Shown piece by piece: positions 55,499 through 64,000 of a stretch of DNA of 64,000 bases. The translations under genes were made by a program, and so were the position numbers. The notes beneath the pieces are model-generated. The model was not told the origin of the DNA and did no database searches. It saw only the letters and a program-made list of their open reading frames with translations. Every line of letters begins with the position of its first letter. Within the stretch, counting starts at the first letter, position 1. This stretch comes from Maylandia zebra (taxonomy: Eukaryota > Chordata > Actinopteri > Cichliformes > Cichlidae), in the NCBI RefSeq assembly GCF_041146795.1, contig NC_135176.1:19231786-19295785 (forward strand). The letters are read 5' to 3'.

Positions 55499-55740
55499 AT
55501 GTAGCGGCACGAGGAGGGGAGGAAAGGATTTGACTGGGGCAGGTTAACACTGAACCTACATCCTGTCGACAGACACCAAATTGTAGCGGTGCGAGGGATT
55601 ACGGAGGGGCGCTACCTCGGGGAAGTTACACCCCAGGAAAGAATATTAGATTTTGCGCTGCATTCGCAGACTTCACTACAATTAACCCCCGGGATTTGTA
55701 TCGTCCTGACTATTGACATTTACTGCCAAGGTCTAAACGG
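55499..55740 (-). repeat. LTR end and primer-site-like junction (gypsy)
   Basis: TGTAGCGGCACGAGG (55501) and TGTAGCGGTGCGAGG (55582) are two copies of one terminus. Between them, on the minus strand, ATTTGGTGTCTGTCGACAGG follows directly after the terminus ...CCGCTACA, the position of a primer-binding site. This suggests a rearranged, doubled LTR junction. Confidence 0.45.
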
Positions 55741-56707
55741 TAGGGGTGCAACGATACACAAAATTCATGGTTCGGTTCGATACTTTGGTGTCACGGTTCG
55801 ATATTTTTTCGATACAAAAAAATGTTCATTCTTTTTTAATTTGTCATTTATTAAAATTATAAATATATATTTTAACTCAAAAGTACAGTTTTTATATGTA
55901 ATGTTGCTGAAACAACAAAGTAATAAAATAAATAAATAAATCTATCTGATCGAGAAATCACTCATATTTGGAAAAGAGAGTTTATTACAGAGAAATGGCT
56001 CTTTCCAAAATAAAAGCTATAGTATATGCTTCTTCTGGGCTATATTCTCAGCAGCATATTAAACATATCAGGTCCCCATAAGGAGAATCATGTGCTAATG
56101 GCTGTCTAAATGACTCGGGTAAAGTTTGTAGCATGCGTGCTTGTTGTTTTTGTCTGCTTCCACTTTGCACTAGGATGATGTTGGAGTAAATGTGCAGTGA
56201 TATTCATTGTGTTCCCACTAGTGCTGTCAGCGTTAATCTCATTAAAATGACATTAAAGCCATAACGTCGCAAATCTTCGTTAACGAGTTTCCGCGGATCA
56301 CCCCATGTGTGGGGCTGGATGGCGTCAACACGTTAACGATCTAACTGCGTTAACGCACTAGGTCCCACAAATGTAATTGAGCATTGCGTGGCACATCCAA
56401 CATACTGTTTTACTTTTGTCCATGACGCGCTAACATCAGGGTCATGCTTCACATGAAAACCAAGATAGTTCCATACGCCAGATCTGAATGAGGGTGGGGG
56501 AGGTTCAATTTCGGGTAGCATTGAGGCAGTTGCCATGTTGCAACGAGCTTAACTTCTGTCTTGCTAGCTTGCGCTGCGCTCAGTGGATCTGCGCTCGACA
56601 GTGCAGCCTAGGCGGAGTAGTCGAACGCATCGTAAGAAGAAAAGTTGATAAAATAAGTAAAAAAATTTGTATTGTTCGATACCGATACGAGTATTGTTGC
56701 ACTCCTA
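55741..56707. mobile_element. hAT element (967 bp) with 8-bp target duplication
   Basis: Termini TAGGGGTGCAACGATAC and GTATTGTTGCACTCCTA are inverted repeats with two mismatches. Both sides are flanked by CTAAACGG (55733-55740 and 56708-56715), the 8-bp duplication typical of hAT. No transposase frame; non-autonomous. Confidence 0.9.
56219..56360. mobile_element. 142-bp hAT-like MITE nested in the 967-bp element
   Basis: Starts TAGTGCTGTCAGCGTTAAT and ends GCGTTAACGCACTA. Flanks GTTCCCAC (56211-56218) and GGTCCCAC (56361-56368) match at seven of eight bases. Confidence 0.75.
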
Positions 56708-56715
56708 CTAAACGG

Positions 56716-58050
56716 GGTAATTGTATTGGGCACCAGTACCTGGGGACTCCCAGCCTTGATTGCTCTACTCCCTGCTACCTGGCGAAGATTATGTGGATTC
56801 GAGTGTGTCCCAGCATTAGCCCAAGTAGTCCTACGTAAAGGGGCTACACCATTCTGGACGTCAGCAATACCTGGCAACGGATTTGTGCAAACTGACACCA
56901 CAGTGGATGTTAAGGGTTCTAGCTAGCCTGATCTACGTGGGCGAGGAGTCTCCAGTCTTGGTTGGCAATTTCTTGGGGCCAGATTAGGTTCAAAAACCAA
57001 TAAAAACCACTCACAACCTTGCATAGGTTCCTCTATAGGGGCAGTTTCTAGTAGTTGAACTGGAGCACTGAAGGGACAAAGGCTCTCAAATTCCTTCTTT
57101 AATTGTGAACAGCGAACATGTTTCACGTGACTCGGATTATCTACCAGAGCAACAGTGTACATGGACCCATTTTGGTAAGGGGCCTCAAGCACTTTATACA
57201 CCACTTAACTCCAAACACCCTGAATTTCATGACGGCCTCTAAGCCCAACTTCCTTCAGGTAAACCAACTGACCTTCTCGCAGGGGAGCATCCTTTACACA
57301 CTGGTCGTGGCACGTCTTACGCCAGTTAGCTGCAGGGATTTGCTTTGGTCGGGATGCCAGCAAATGACCCACATAAACATTAGGATGGGTTTGTGCATCT
57401 TTAGCCGACTCCTGGCGCCACTTTTGGATGTCTCCATACATCCCTAACCAGTATCACCATTGAGAAACCACATCTACTGTTCTCCGAACACCCTGATAAC
57501 CGTACTACAAAACCTGACCCTGAAGGGATTTGGGCAACAATACCTGTGGCGCCTCTCCTCTCCTATGATGACGCCATCCCGCTCCACTGACCTACGCCAC
57601 TGCCTGGCCAACCCGAGAGCCCGCCTTGAAGTGCGACCACGCTCCTTGGCATCAGGCCACCATCTCGGTTTCCAATCAAGGGGTCAGTCTCCTGTAAAAC
57701 ACGAAGGTCAGACAATGCATACCCAGGGAAGACAGAGGTAGTGGCTTGAACAGGAGGGGTTAGTGGTTTCCTACCAATAACCTGGGGCAAAGGGTCAGGC
57801 ACCACAGGCTGTGAGCCTAGGACGCCCCAACCGAACCTCGACTCAATGGTTCACCGGGCGGAAGTTTCCCTGAATGGAAGAGCAAGCAACATTACTTGAA
57901 CAGGCCTGCGCTGGATTGCGTAGGCATAACTGTGGGCTCGCCAGGGCACTCTCTGGCAAAATGCTCAACCTTCTGGCACCGTCTGCAAATTACGGCCATA
58001 TTACAGGATATGGCAGGATATGGTTAGGATAAGCACTATTCAAAGCAGCT
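56716..58050 (-). pseudogene. Ty3/gypsy gag-pol relic with internal deletion
   Basis: Minus-strand order: the gag C-terminus, a zinc knuckle CRRCQKVEHFAREC (CX2CX4HX4C, about 57990-57950), a linker, and then the integrase C-terminal region (REGQLVYLKEVGLRGRHEI near 57290-57230 and VYKVLEAPYQNGSMYTVALV near 57200-57140). Protease, RT, RNase H and the integrase core are missing, so a deletion has joined gag to the end of pol. Stops break the frames. The hAT element 55741-56707 sits in its 3' portion. Confidence 0.65.
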
Positions 58051-58059
58051 CCTTGCGAG

Positions 58060-58665
58060 CTAATTCAACTGCTCTTGCTGACTTTTAACAATCTCTTTTA
58101 ACTCCTGTAATTCAGATTCATAGGCTGCAATACCTGCCGGACTACCTCTAAAAGGCACCTCCTGGACAGTGTGCTGAAATCCTAACACCAGGGGAACCGA
58201 GTAACTTCTATCCTTCCCGCCCCCTGGCATACCTTCACGCTCCCATAATATAGCCTCATATTTGATTTGTCTGTGCTCAAACCATCTTCCCCTAGATTTG
58301 AGAATCATAGACTCTAACTGCTGGGTTGAGATTAAATTAAGTTCAGTTTGTAAAGTTAATCTTTGTTTATACAGATCTGGAGAGGGGGTTGTAGAGTGTT
58401 GCTCATCCAATTGCGAAATAAGGTGTATCAATTCAGATAGATGTTTCTGTTTTCTAGTATATGAACAGTATGATATAATATTGCCCCGTAAGAATGCTTT
58501 TAAGTTTTCACAAACTGTACTGTAGGCCATGCCAGGCGTAATGTTTGTTCTTATAAAGATATCAATTTGTTTGGAATGATATTCCACAAACTCTTTATCT
58601 GAAAAAAGAAGAGGATTGAGTCTCCAGGAGTACACAAAGGGATCATCCGGGAAGCTGAGTTCCAA
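58060..58665 (-). pseudogene. Chimeric open frame: L1 ORF2 linker fused to gypsy gag
   Basis: A 201-codon uninterrupted frame. Residues 1 to about 132 (SWRLNPLLFSD, DLYKQRLTLQTELNLIST, KSRGRWFEH) are the linker between endonuclease and RT of an L1-like LINE. From about residue 134 (GMPGGGKDRSYSVPL, PFRGSPAGIAAYESELQELK) it is gypsy gag, continuous with the zinc-knuckle region that follows. The junction near 58268 is in frame. Both halves are on the minus strand. It is more likely a chance product of an insertion than a gene. Confidence 0.6.
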
Positions 58666-59110
58666 AACAAGTGGACTGTGATATTACTGTGCTATTGTAT
58701 TTACAAGTCTTGAAGCAATTTTTTGTCGAAAAAAAGTAATCCATATGAATCTTTTCTCTGAGGAGCAATCTAGTGCTAGATCCGTAACAGTATTCATGGC
58801 TCTTCCAAGGACCAATTGGTGTGTATCAATCTGTGGAAGGGAAGAAAGTAACTGAAAATTTTTGAGTTATTCCCATTCGGAGCACTCAAAAAAAGTGAAG
58901 TATTAAAAAGGAATCCTGTCACAACTACATAGCGACCACCTGGGTCAGCTGTTGTGTGAGAGACTATAAATGGAATATTCTTATTGATCAAAATTGCTGC
59001 GCCTCTGGCTTTACCATTAAATTTGGAATGAAAAATGTGTCCAACCCAACTTCGTCTTAATCTGGCATGGTCATTATTCTTAAGGTGTGTTTGTTGAAGA
59101 AATGCTACAT
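58666..59110 (-). pseudogene. L1-like endonuclease domain relic
   Basis: Minus-strand words QQTHLKNNDHARLRRSWVG, HSKFNGKARGAAILINKNIP and GGRYVVVTGFLFN match the apurinic-like endonuclease of fish L1 ORF2. It runs into the linker part of the chimeric frame. Several stops. Confidence 0.65.
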
Positions 59111-59333
59111 TTCAGTTGACTGCTCGCTGCAGTCTCTGAGCAGCTAGCCTTTTTTTTTTTAGCAGACTGCTTAGGAGGTATTTCACTTCAGGATAAGCCA
59201 AAAAGACGGAAAAAACAACTACTAAAACAATGTTGACTTTCTTAATAGAGCTTAAGGAATCTCTGAAATCGGGCCACAATAGGTGAACCATAAAGTAATT
59301 TAACAAATAACTGGGACCTCGTGGTTTGCGCGT

Positions 59334-61900
59334 CTACTCCATAACGTGCACCTTACTCCGGCTCCAACACATCAAATCTTGAAGCGTGGGATACTGTTTG
59401 TCTTTTTTATTTTTACTTGTGGTGTACTGTGAAGGTACGCTCTGTAAGGCTGCATTTTTAGCCTGAGTATGAATCTCAAAAAACACTTCCTTCATTGAGG
59501 AGACAAAACTATTCACAGTAGATTGGCTTAATCCTGCTGCCCTGAGCTGTGCAACAGCAGAGGCACACATATCCAAAGTGCTCTTATTTGACCTTTTCAA
59601 CTTTTCAGATGTTGTGGGTGTTTCTTCTACATTAGTTGACATCACCTCCCCTGTAATGCTAACTTCTTTAACTTCCACATCAGGCTGTAGATTAACATCA
59701 GTGTCAACCTGTTGGTCAAAAATAGTTAACATGTTTGGTATTTAAATGTTTTCTAAAACCTGTGGTTTGGATGTTGTGAAGCAGGGTGTTGTAAGATGTG
59801 CCAAACACAAAATGTGCTTTAAACAGTTCATCAAAAGCACCAAGTGAAGAGGTAGACTTGCATGGTATGGCATTGTTGTCAAGAATAATGAAGAACTGGT
59901 GGATGTCATTCTTTTTCACCCCAACAGCCAGGAGGTAGGGTTGAGTGCTGGTAGTGATGGCATCAAGGTGCTCTTGGATATTTGCTCCAGTATGAAAAGA
60001 CAAATACAGACAAGCAATAAGAATCAAGTGTTTCTTAAATTGGTAATTCATAACACAAAAATAGAAAAGAAACACAAACCTTCTTGAAGACAACAAGATG
60101 CCGTTCTGTTTAAGAAGCTGATACATTTCCTGGTCTCTTCTGACCCTGACCGGATGGTGGAATCAGATGTAATAGCAATAGAATTGCTGAGAGGTCACTG
60201 TCCCAGCCTGCAAAAAATATTTGTTTTTAATAAAGTTGAATCATCATCATCAACAACACATTTCAATGCATCTGCATTGACAAAATGTTTGAGTAGACCC
60301 AAAATACAAAAAGGATAGCTGTTCTGTGACAAACATTATATATGCTATAAATGTGCTAATCCAAGAAACAACAGTTCACCAATGTCAGCATTAAATTCAG
60401 TGGCATCCTCAGGAGAGTCAACTGCCAGCAAGAGTTTTTTCAGGTCACTGGTTGAAGGAAGCTTTCTTCCTTGTTGGATAATCTTTCTTTTGAATGTTGT
60501 TGGCCACCTTTTCAGCAACCTGCCTGATACATCCTCACCAAACATCAGTACAAAACCCTGTTCGATCTGTAACAGGGATAGAGAATAGAGAATTATATCT
60601 GCTATCTGCAAAAAATAAAATGTGTTTACATTGTCAAAGTAATGACAAATATTCACCAAGCCTTTGATATCTTTGAAATGTGGAAAAACAGACAGTATGT
60701 TGCTTGACAGCAGGGGGTCAAGGACCATGTTGTGTCGATAAACAAATGTCAACTTAATCTTCTTCTTTACTGTGTCTTTATCAGCTGAATGTTTCATCAG
60801 AGAAATAGCTTCCTTGCACTCATCCTCACTCAGTAACTTCTCTGTAACAAACTGCAACTCTCGTCTGACAGTTGGTCCACCACACCGGACTTCACCCGAT
60901 GACCCATCTCCTGGTGCTAGACAATACGAAATACAGCTTTATCAAAACTAATAACAACATTTGATAACCATTATTAATACAGTACCACAATTTGGAACTG
61001 TATACTGTATTTCCACTGAATTATAAGTGTTACCTCCAGATGATAATCGCCTCCCTTTAGCAGTCCATCTCTGTATGGTTTTTTATCCTCCAGGCCAAGT
61101 AACCAGTGCCACTTTTGCAATCATAATAATGTTCCTTGGAGAGTGACATGTACAGACATTTTGTTTATTCATTTATCAGTTATGTAACAATGAACAGTTG
61201 ATAAGGACGTACATTTTGGCAGGATTTAAAATGATTCAATGCGATTTTAGTTGTATCAGTTATTACTGTGAGCTACTTACATAGCCATTTTTGGAGTACG
61301 GGTCACTGAGGTAAGGGAAAAAGGTTACAATTCCTCTGGCATACATTTCTTTTACCTGTCATAGTGGTGATGTACTGCAAGATCAAAAGGAAAAGGACTA
61401 GTCAGCTTCCCTGGAATTAGAGATTTAAAATCATTTGAAAATGATAGTAAAAATCAAAGGGCCAGAAATAAATTACCCATTTTTTTCTGTCAAGTCAGCT
61501 ACCAGTATGTTGACCATTTTTCTTCTGGTTTCATCCACCAGGGACTTTATATTTGATTGTATTCATTTATTATACGTTCTCCACCAGGTTTGCTGGTGAG
61601 AATCGATTCCAACAATTGGAAAACAATAAAAAAACATTCTACATGTTGATATAACCACAGTTCAGAGCACTTAAGCTACAAACAAAAATGATACTGTTAG
61701 AAGAATGGGGAACTCTGCTAACTCTTACTTGCTTAGCTTCTGCATCCAGCTTCTGACATTTCCTAAAAGGGCTGTCTGAAAGGATGACCGTATCCTGTGA
61801 ATCTGATGAATGTGGCGATAATAACTGGGACTGCTCAGGAGACAATTCTGCAGAAGCTGTTTCCAGTCAAAGCTACATGGGAGGGACCCAGAGAGAGTTT
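59334..61900 (-). pseudogene. Multi-exon relic of a multicopy fish gene (SAMD3-like/zinc-finger type)
   Basis: Exon-like pieces on the minus strand: 61860-61740 (SPHSSDSQDTVILSDSPF), 60857-60345 (ISLMKHSADKDTVKKKIKLT, FGEDVSGRLLKRWPTTFKRK), 60000-59770 (QPYLLAVGVKKNDIHQFFII, TSSLGAFDELFKAHFVFGTS), 59765-59730 (GFRKHLNTKHV, a C2H2 finger end) and 59720-59334 (LRAAGLSQSTVNSFVSSMKE). The second and third match the C-terminal part of uncharacterised proteins present in many copies in teleosts, often named SAMD3-like. The last two look like the start of a different multicopy zinc-finger protein. Frames are incomplete and key parts are missing. Family call by memory of motifs; moderately sure. Confidence 0.45.
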
Positions 61901-62160
61901 TCCTCATGCTTTCATCCAGAAAGTGCTGCTAGATTTGTACTTGCATATTTAAAGTTTGCAGTGATATTTTGTTTGGATTCTCCTACCTTCTACATCCTAT
62001 CCAAACTGCCACTGGCAGCTTCTGCATGTTGAGGCAGCAGGCTGGCGCTCCATGGAGCCCATATGTTATGGTTTAATTTGCAGTTAAATCCCCAGGTGAT
62101 AGCTTTACGTATAGGTTAAGCCTGTTCTGAACTCTGATGGTTTTTGTAGGACACATCATG

Positions 62161-62751
62161 TGTTAGGTGTGGCTGTGTGCAGACAGGAATAGGACCCAAG
62201 GTGCAGACTCCGAAGACAGACGTGAACTCAAAAAGGCTTTAATTAAGTACTCAAAAAATATAACATAACTGAAAAAACTCAAAACAAACTTAAACTAGAG
62301 GAATGACAGAACACACAGCTAAGAAAACGGTAGATCGCGACACGGACACAGAGAAACACAGGGCTTAAATACACAGAGGGAACAATCAGGGAATGGGTAA
62401 CAGGAGGGAAACACAGCTGGGGCAAATCAGAACTGACGAGACCAAAGAAGCATAACCTGAACACACTGAGAAAAGACAGAGACCTTCAAAGTAAAACAGG
62501 AAACACATAACACAGACTGAACAAAGACACAGACTCACATGCAGGCACTACAAAGGGAACAGAGACGTGGGAACAGGGCAGACACAAACACTGACTGAAC
62601 ACGGGGATATAGGAACTTAAGATACACATAGACGCGAACTAGACAAGGGGATGCAGGTGATAGGGGAGACAGAGCAACTAAAGACGACAGAGACATAAGC
62701 CATAAGACGGAACTCAAAGAAACCAAAAACTAGAAATTATAAATAATAACA
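62161..62751 (-). repeat. 3' LTR of the gag-only element
   Basis: 591 bases, TG...CA, with a TATA-like TGTATTTAAG (minus strand, near 62370) before CCCTGTGTTTCTCTGTG. Confidence 0.8.
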
Positions 62752-63781
62752 TAAACTCCTCGGGCCCTCCAGCTGACGTGGCGTGAGGCTGAACGGGCTC
62801 CTCGGGCCCTCCAGCTGACGTGGCGTGAGGCTGAACGGGCTCCTCGGGCCCTCCAGCTGACGTGGCGTGAGGCTGAACGGGCTCCTCGGGCCCTCCAGCG
62901 GAGACAGGCGGCTGAAGCGGCTCCTCGGGCCCTCCAGCGGAGACAGGCGGCTGAAGCGGCTCCTCGGGCCCTCCAGCGGAGACAGGCGGCTGAAGCGGCT
63001 CCTCGGGCCCTCCAGCGGAGACAGGCGGCTGAAGCGGCTCCTCGGGCCCTCCAGCGGAGACAGGCGGCTGAAGCGGCTCCTCGGGCCCTCCAGCGGAGAC
63101 AGGCGGCTGAAGCGGCTCCTCGGGCCCTCCAGCGGAGACAGGCGGCTGAAGCGGCTCCTCGGGCCCTCCAGCGGAGACAGGCGGCTGAAGCGGCTCCTCG
63201 GACCCTCCAGCGGAGACAGGCGGCTGAAGCGGTTCCCCGGACCCTCCAGCGGAGACAGGCGGCTGAAGCGGTTCCCCGGACCCTCCAGCAGAGACAGGAA
63301 GCTGAACGGATGACCGAGGAGAGGAGCGACGGAGGCGTCGCTTCCTTTTAGACGAGGGAACAGGAACCGGTGGAGAAACGGAGACCTCCTCCTCATCCTC
63401 CGACCACACAGCCGCCAGGAAAAAGGCAGGCGAACGGACAGGCGAACAAGGTCCCAGCTGGCGTGAGGAAGGGGAGGAAGCCTGTAGTGGCGATGAAGCA
63501 GAGTGTGCGTTGTCCTGCGGCAGCGGTGGGGAAGATGCAGTGAGGTTGAGAGCAAGCTCACTAGCCCTGACCTGCTCTCTCCAGGCAGTTATGGTGTTCC
63601 CCAACTCAGTGTCCTTAGCGAACTGGCTAAGCCGGGGATTATGCCGAATGATGGCCTCCACCGCGCTCAGCCCCACTGCCATGGTCCTTAAATCCGGGGA
63701 CTGGGCGATGCGGTCGAGCAGGCGCACCAGCCGCTCCATCTCGCCGTTGAGCTCAAAGGAAAAAGAGTCTGCAGGGTCCAT
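62714..63781 (-). CDS. Gag-like protein with 13-residue tandem repeats (355 aa)
   Basis: Starts MDPADSFSFELNGEMERLVR 19 bases inside the 5' LTR edge; an in-frame Met 19 codons earlier lies in the LTR and is less likely. Residues 1-90 are helical (LLDRIAQSPDL, VEAIIRHNPRLSQFAKDTEL), like the N-terminal region of fish gypsy gag. A Ser/Pro-rich stretch, an acidic patch (EDEEEV) and a basic patch (SKRKRRLRR, possibly nuclear or RNA-binding) follow. From about residue 160 come ten copies of SAGGPEEPLQPPV-type and three of SAGGPEEPVQPHAT-type. The frame then runs past the internal edge into the 3' LTR and stops at SSFWFL. No zinc knuckle or protease is visible. Confidence 0.65.
   Translation of the reverse strand: MDPADSFSFELNGEMERLVRLLDRIAQSPDLRTMAVGLSAVEAIIRHNPRLSQFAKDTELGNTITAWREQVRASELALNLTASSPPLPQDNAHSASSPLQASSPSSRQLGPCSPVRSPAFFLAAVWSEDEEEVSVSPPVPVPSSKRKRRLRRSSPRSSVQLPVSAGGSGEPLQPPVSAGGSGEPLQPPVSAGGSEEPLQPPVSAGGPEEPLQPPVSAGGPEEPLQPPVSAGGPEEPLQPPVSAGGPEEPLQPPVSAGGPEEPLQPPVSAGGPEEPLQPPVSAGGPEEPLQPPVSAGGPEEPVQPHATSAGGPEEPVQPHATSAGGPEEPVQPHATSAGGPEEFMLLFIISSFWFL
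62752..63300. repeat. 39/42-bp coding minisatellite
   Basis: About ten 39-bp units (GGCTCCTCGGGCCCTCCAGC core) plus three 42-bp units at the left end. Units near 63190-63300 are the most diverged (GGACCC instead of GGGCCC). Confidence 0.95.
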
Positions 63782-63799
63782 GTTCTGGTCGCGATCTTC

Positions 63800-64000
63800 T
63801 GTTAGGTGTGGCTGTGTGCAGACAGGAATAGGACCCAAGGTGCAGACTCCGGAGACAGACGTGAACTCAAAAAGGCTTTAATTAAGTACTCAAAAAATAT
63901 AACATAACTGAAAAAACTCAAAACAAACTTAAACTAGAGGAATGACAGAACACACAGCTAAGAAAACGGTAGATCGCAACACGGACACAGAGAAACACAG
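63800..64000 (-). repeat. 5' LTR of the gag-only element (partial)
   Basis: First 201 bases on the plus strand match 62161-62361 with two differences; the remainder lies outside the window. Confidence 0.85.

Larger units (their letters stand above)
62161..64000 (-). mobile_element. Gag-only LTR retrotransposon (runs off the window)
   Basis: Direct repeats begin TGTTAGGTGTGGCTGTGTGC at 62161 and 63800; the overlapping 200 bases differ at two positions. The internal part is only about 1.05 kb and holds one gag-like frame on the minus strand. No pol was found, so mobility would need helpers. The 5' LTR continues beyond 64000. Confidence 0.8.

Noticed and set aside
62737-63561. Second long frame (274 codons) and a plus-strand frame (62867-63313)
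   Set aside because: The 39/42-bp array is a multiple of three without stops, so all phases stay open; only the 355-codon frame has a gag-like N-terminus and start near the LTR.

Overview
The window looks like nuclear DNA of a ray-finned fish, most likely a percomorph and plausibly a cichlid. Grounds: single-exon claudin genes in tandem, a spliced gene with GT-AG introns, long CA, TA and TTA microsatellites, and a dense mix of fish-type transposable elements (L2 and L1 LINEs, Tc1/mariner, hAT, piggyBac, Ty3/gypsy and a class I-like endogenous retrovirus). No bacterial-style operon, CRISPR array, rRNA or tRNA gene was seen.

Layout. 1-10 kb is repeat-rich (L2 fragments, a piggyBac relic, an L2 reverse-transcriptase ORF at 6919-8676). 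A first claudin gene lies at 10665-11228. 11-24 kb is again mobile-element debris: a GC-rich repeat present twice, a Tc1 element holding an L1 and a SINE-like insertion, and several strong hairpins. A three-exon tmem109-like gene (minus strand, 25899-28618) is hidden among introns; its exon phases fit exactly, but its C-terminal coiled coil has been put out of frame. From 29 to 54.5 kb runs a minus-strand claudin cluster: a deletion relic (29203-29323), an intact claudin-3/4-like gene (38890-39495), an N-terminal relic (40765-40840), two genes with a remodelled first extracellular loop (44976-45545 and 48072-48647), another N-terminal relic (49771-49810), an orphan promoter (50500-50565), a gene beheaded by a repeat (52182-52676) and an intact gene (53381-53974). 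A 6.65-kb provirus with identical LTRs and a 5-bp target duplication sits between the first relic and the first cluster gene. 55-64 kb is a graveyard of gypsy, hAT and L1 pieces and a multicopy fish gene relic, ending in a gag-only LTR element with a 39-bp coding minisatellite.

How it works together. Claudins are four-pass tight-junction proteins whose first extracellular loop sets paracellular ion selectivity. All copies share strand, single-exon structure, a proximal promoter block with an ETS-like GGAAGT core, and (in most) a conserved 32-35-bp element about 375-480 bp upstream, so whole units including regulatory DNA were duplicated. The cluster shows birth-and-death evolution: five intact or near-intact genes, at least four relics, and loss of the C-terminal PDZ-binding tail in two copies. 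All readings were made by eye; family names rest on motif recognition, not database searches.
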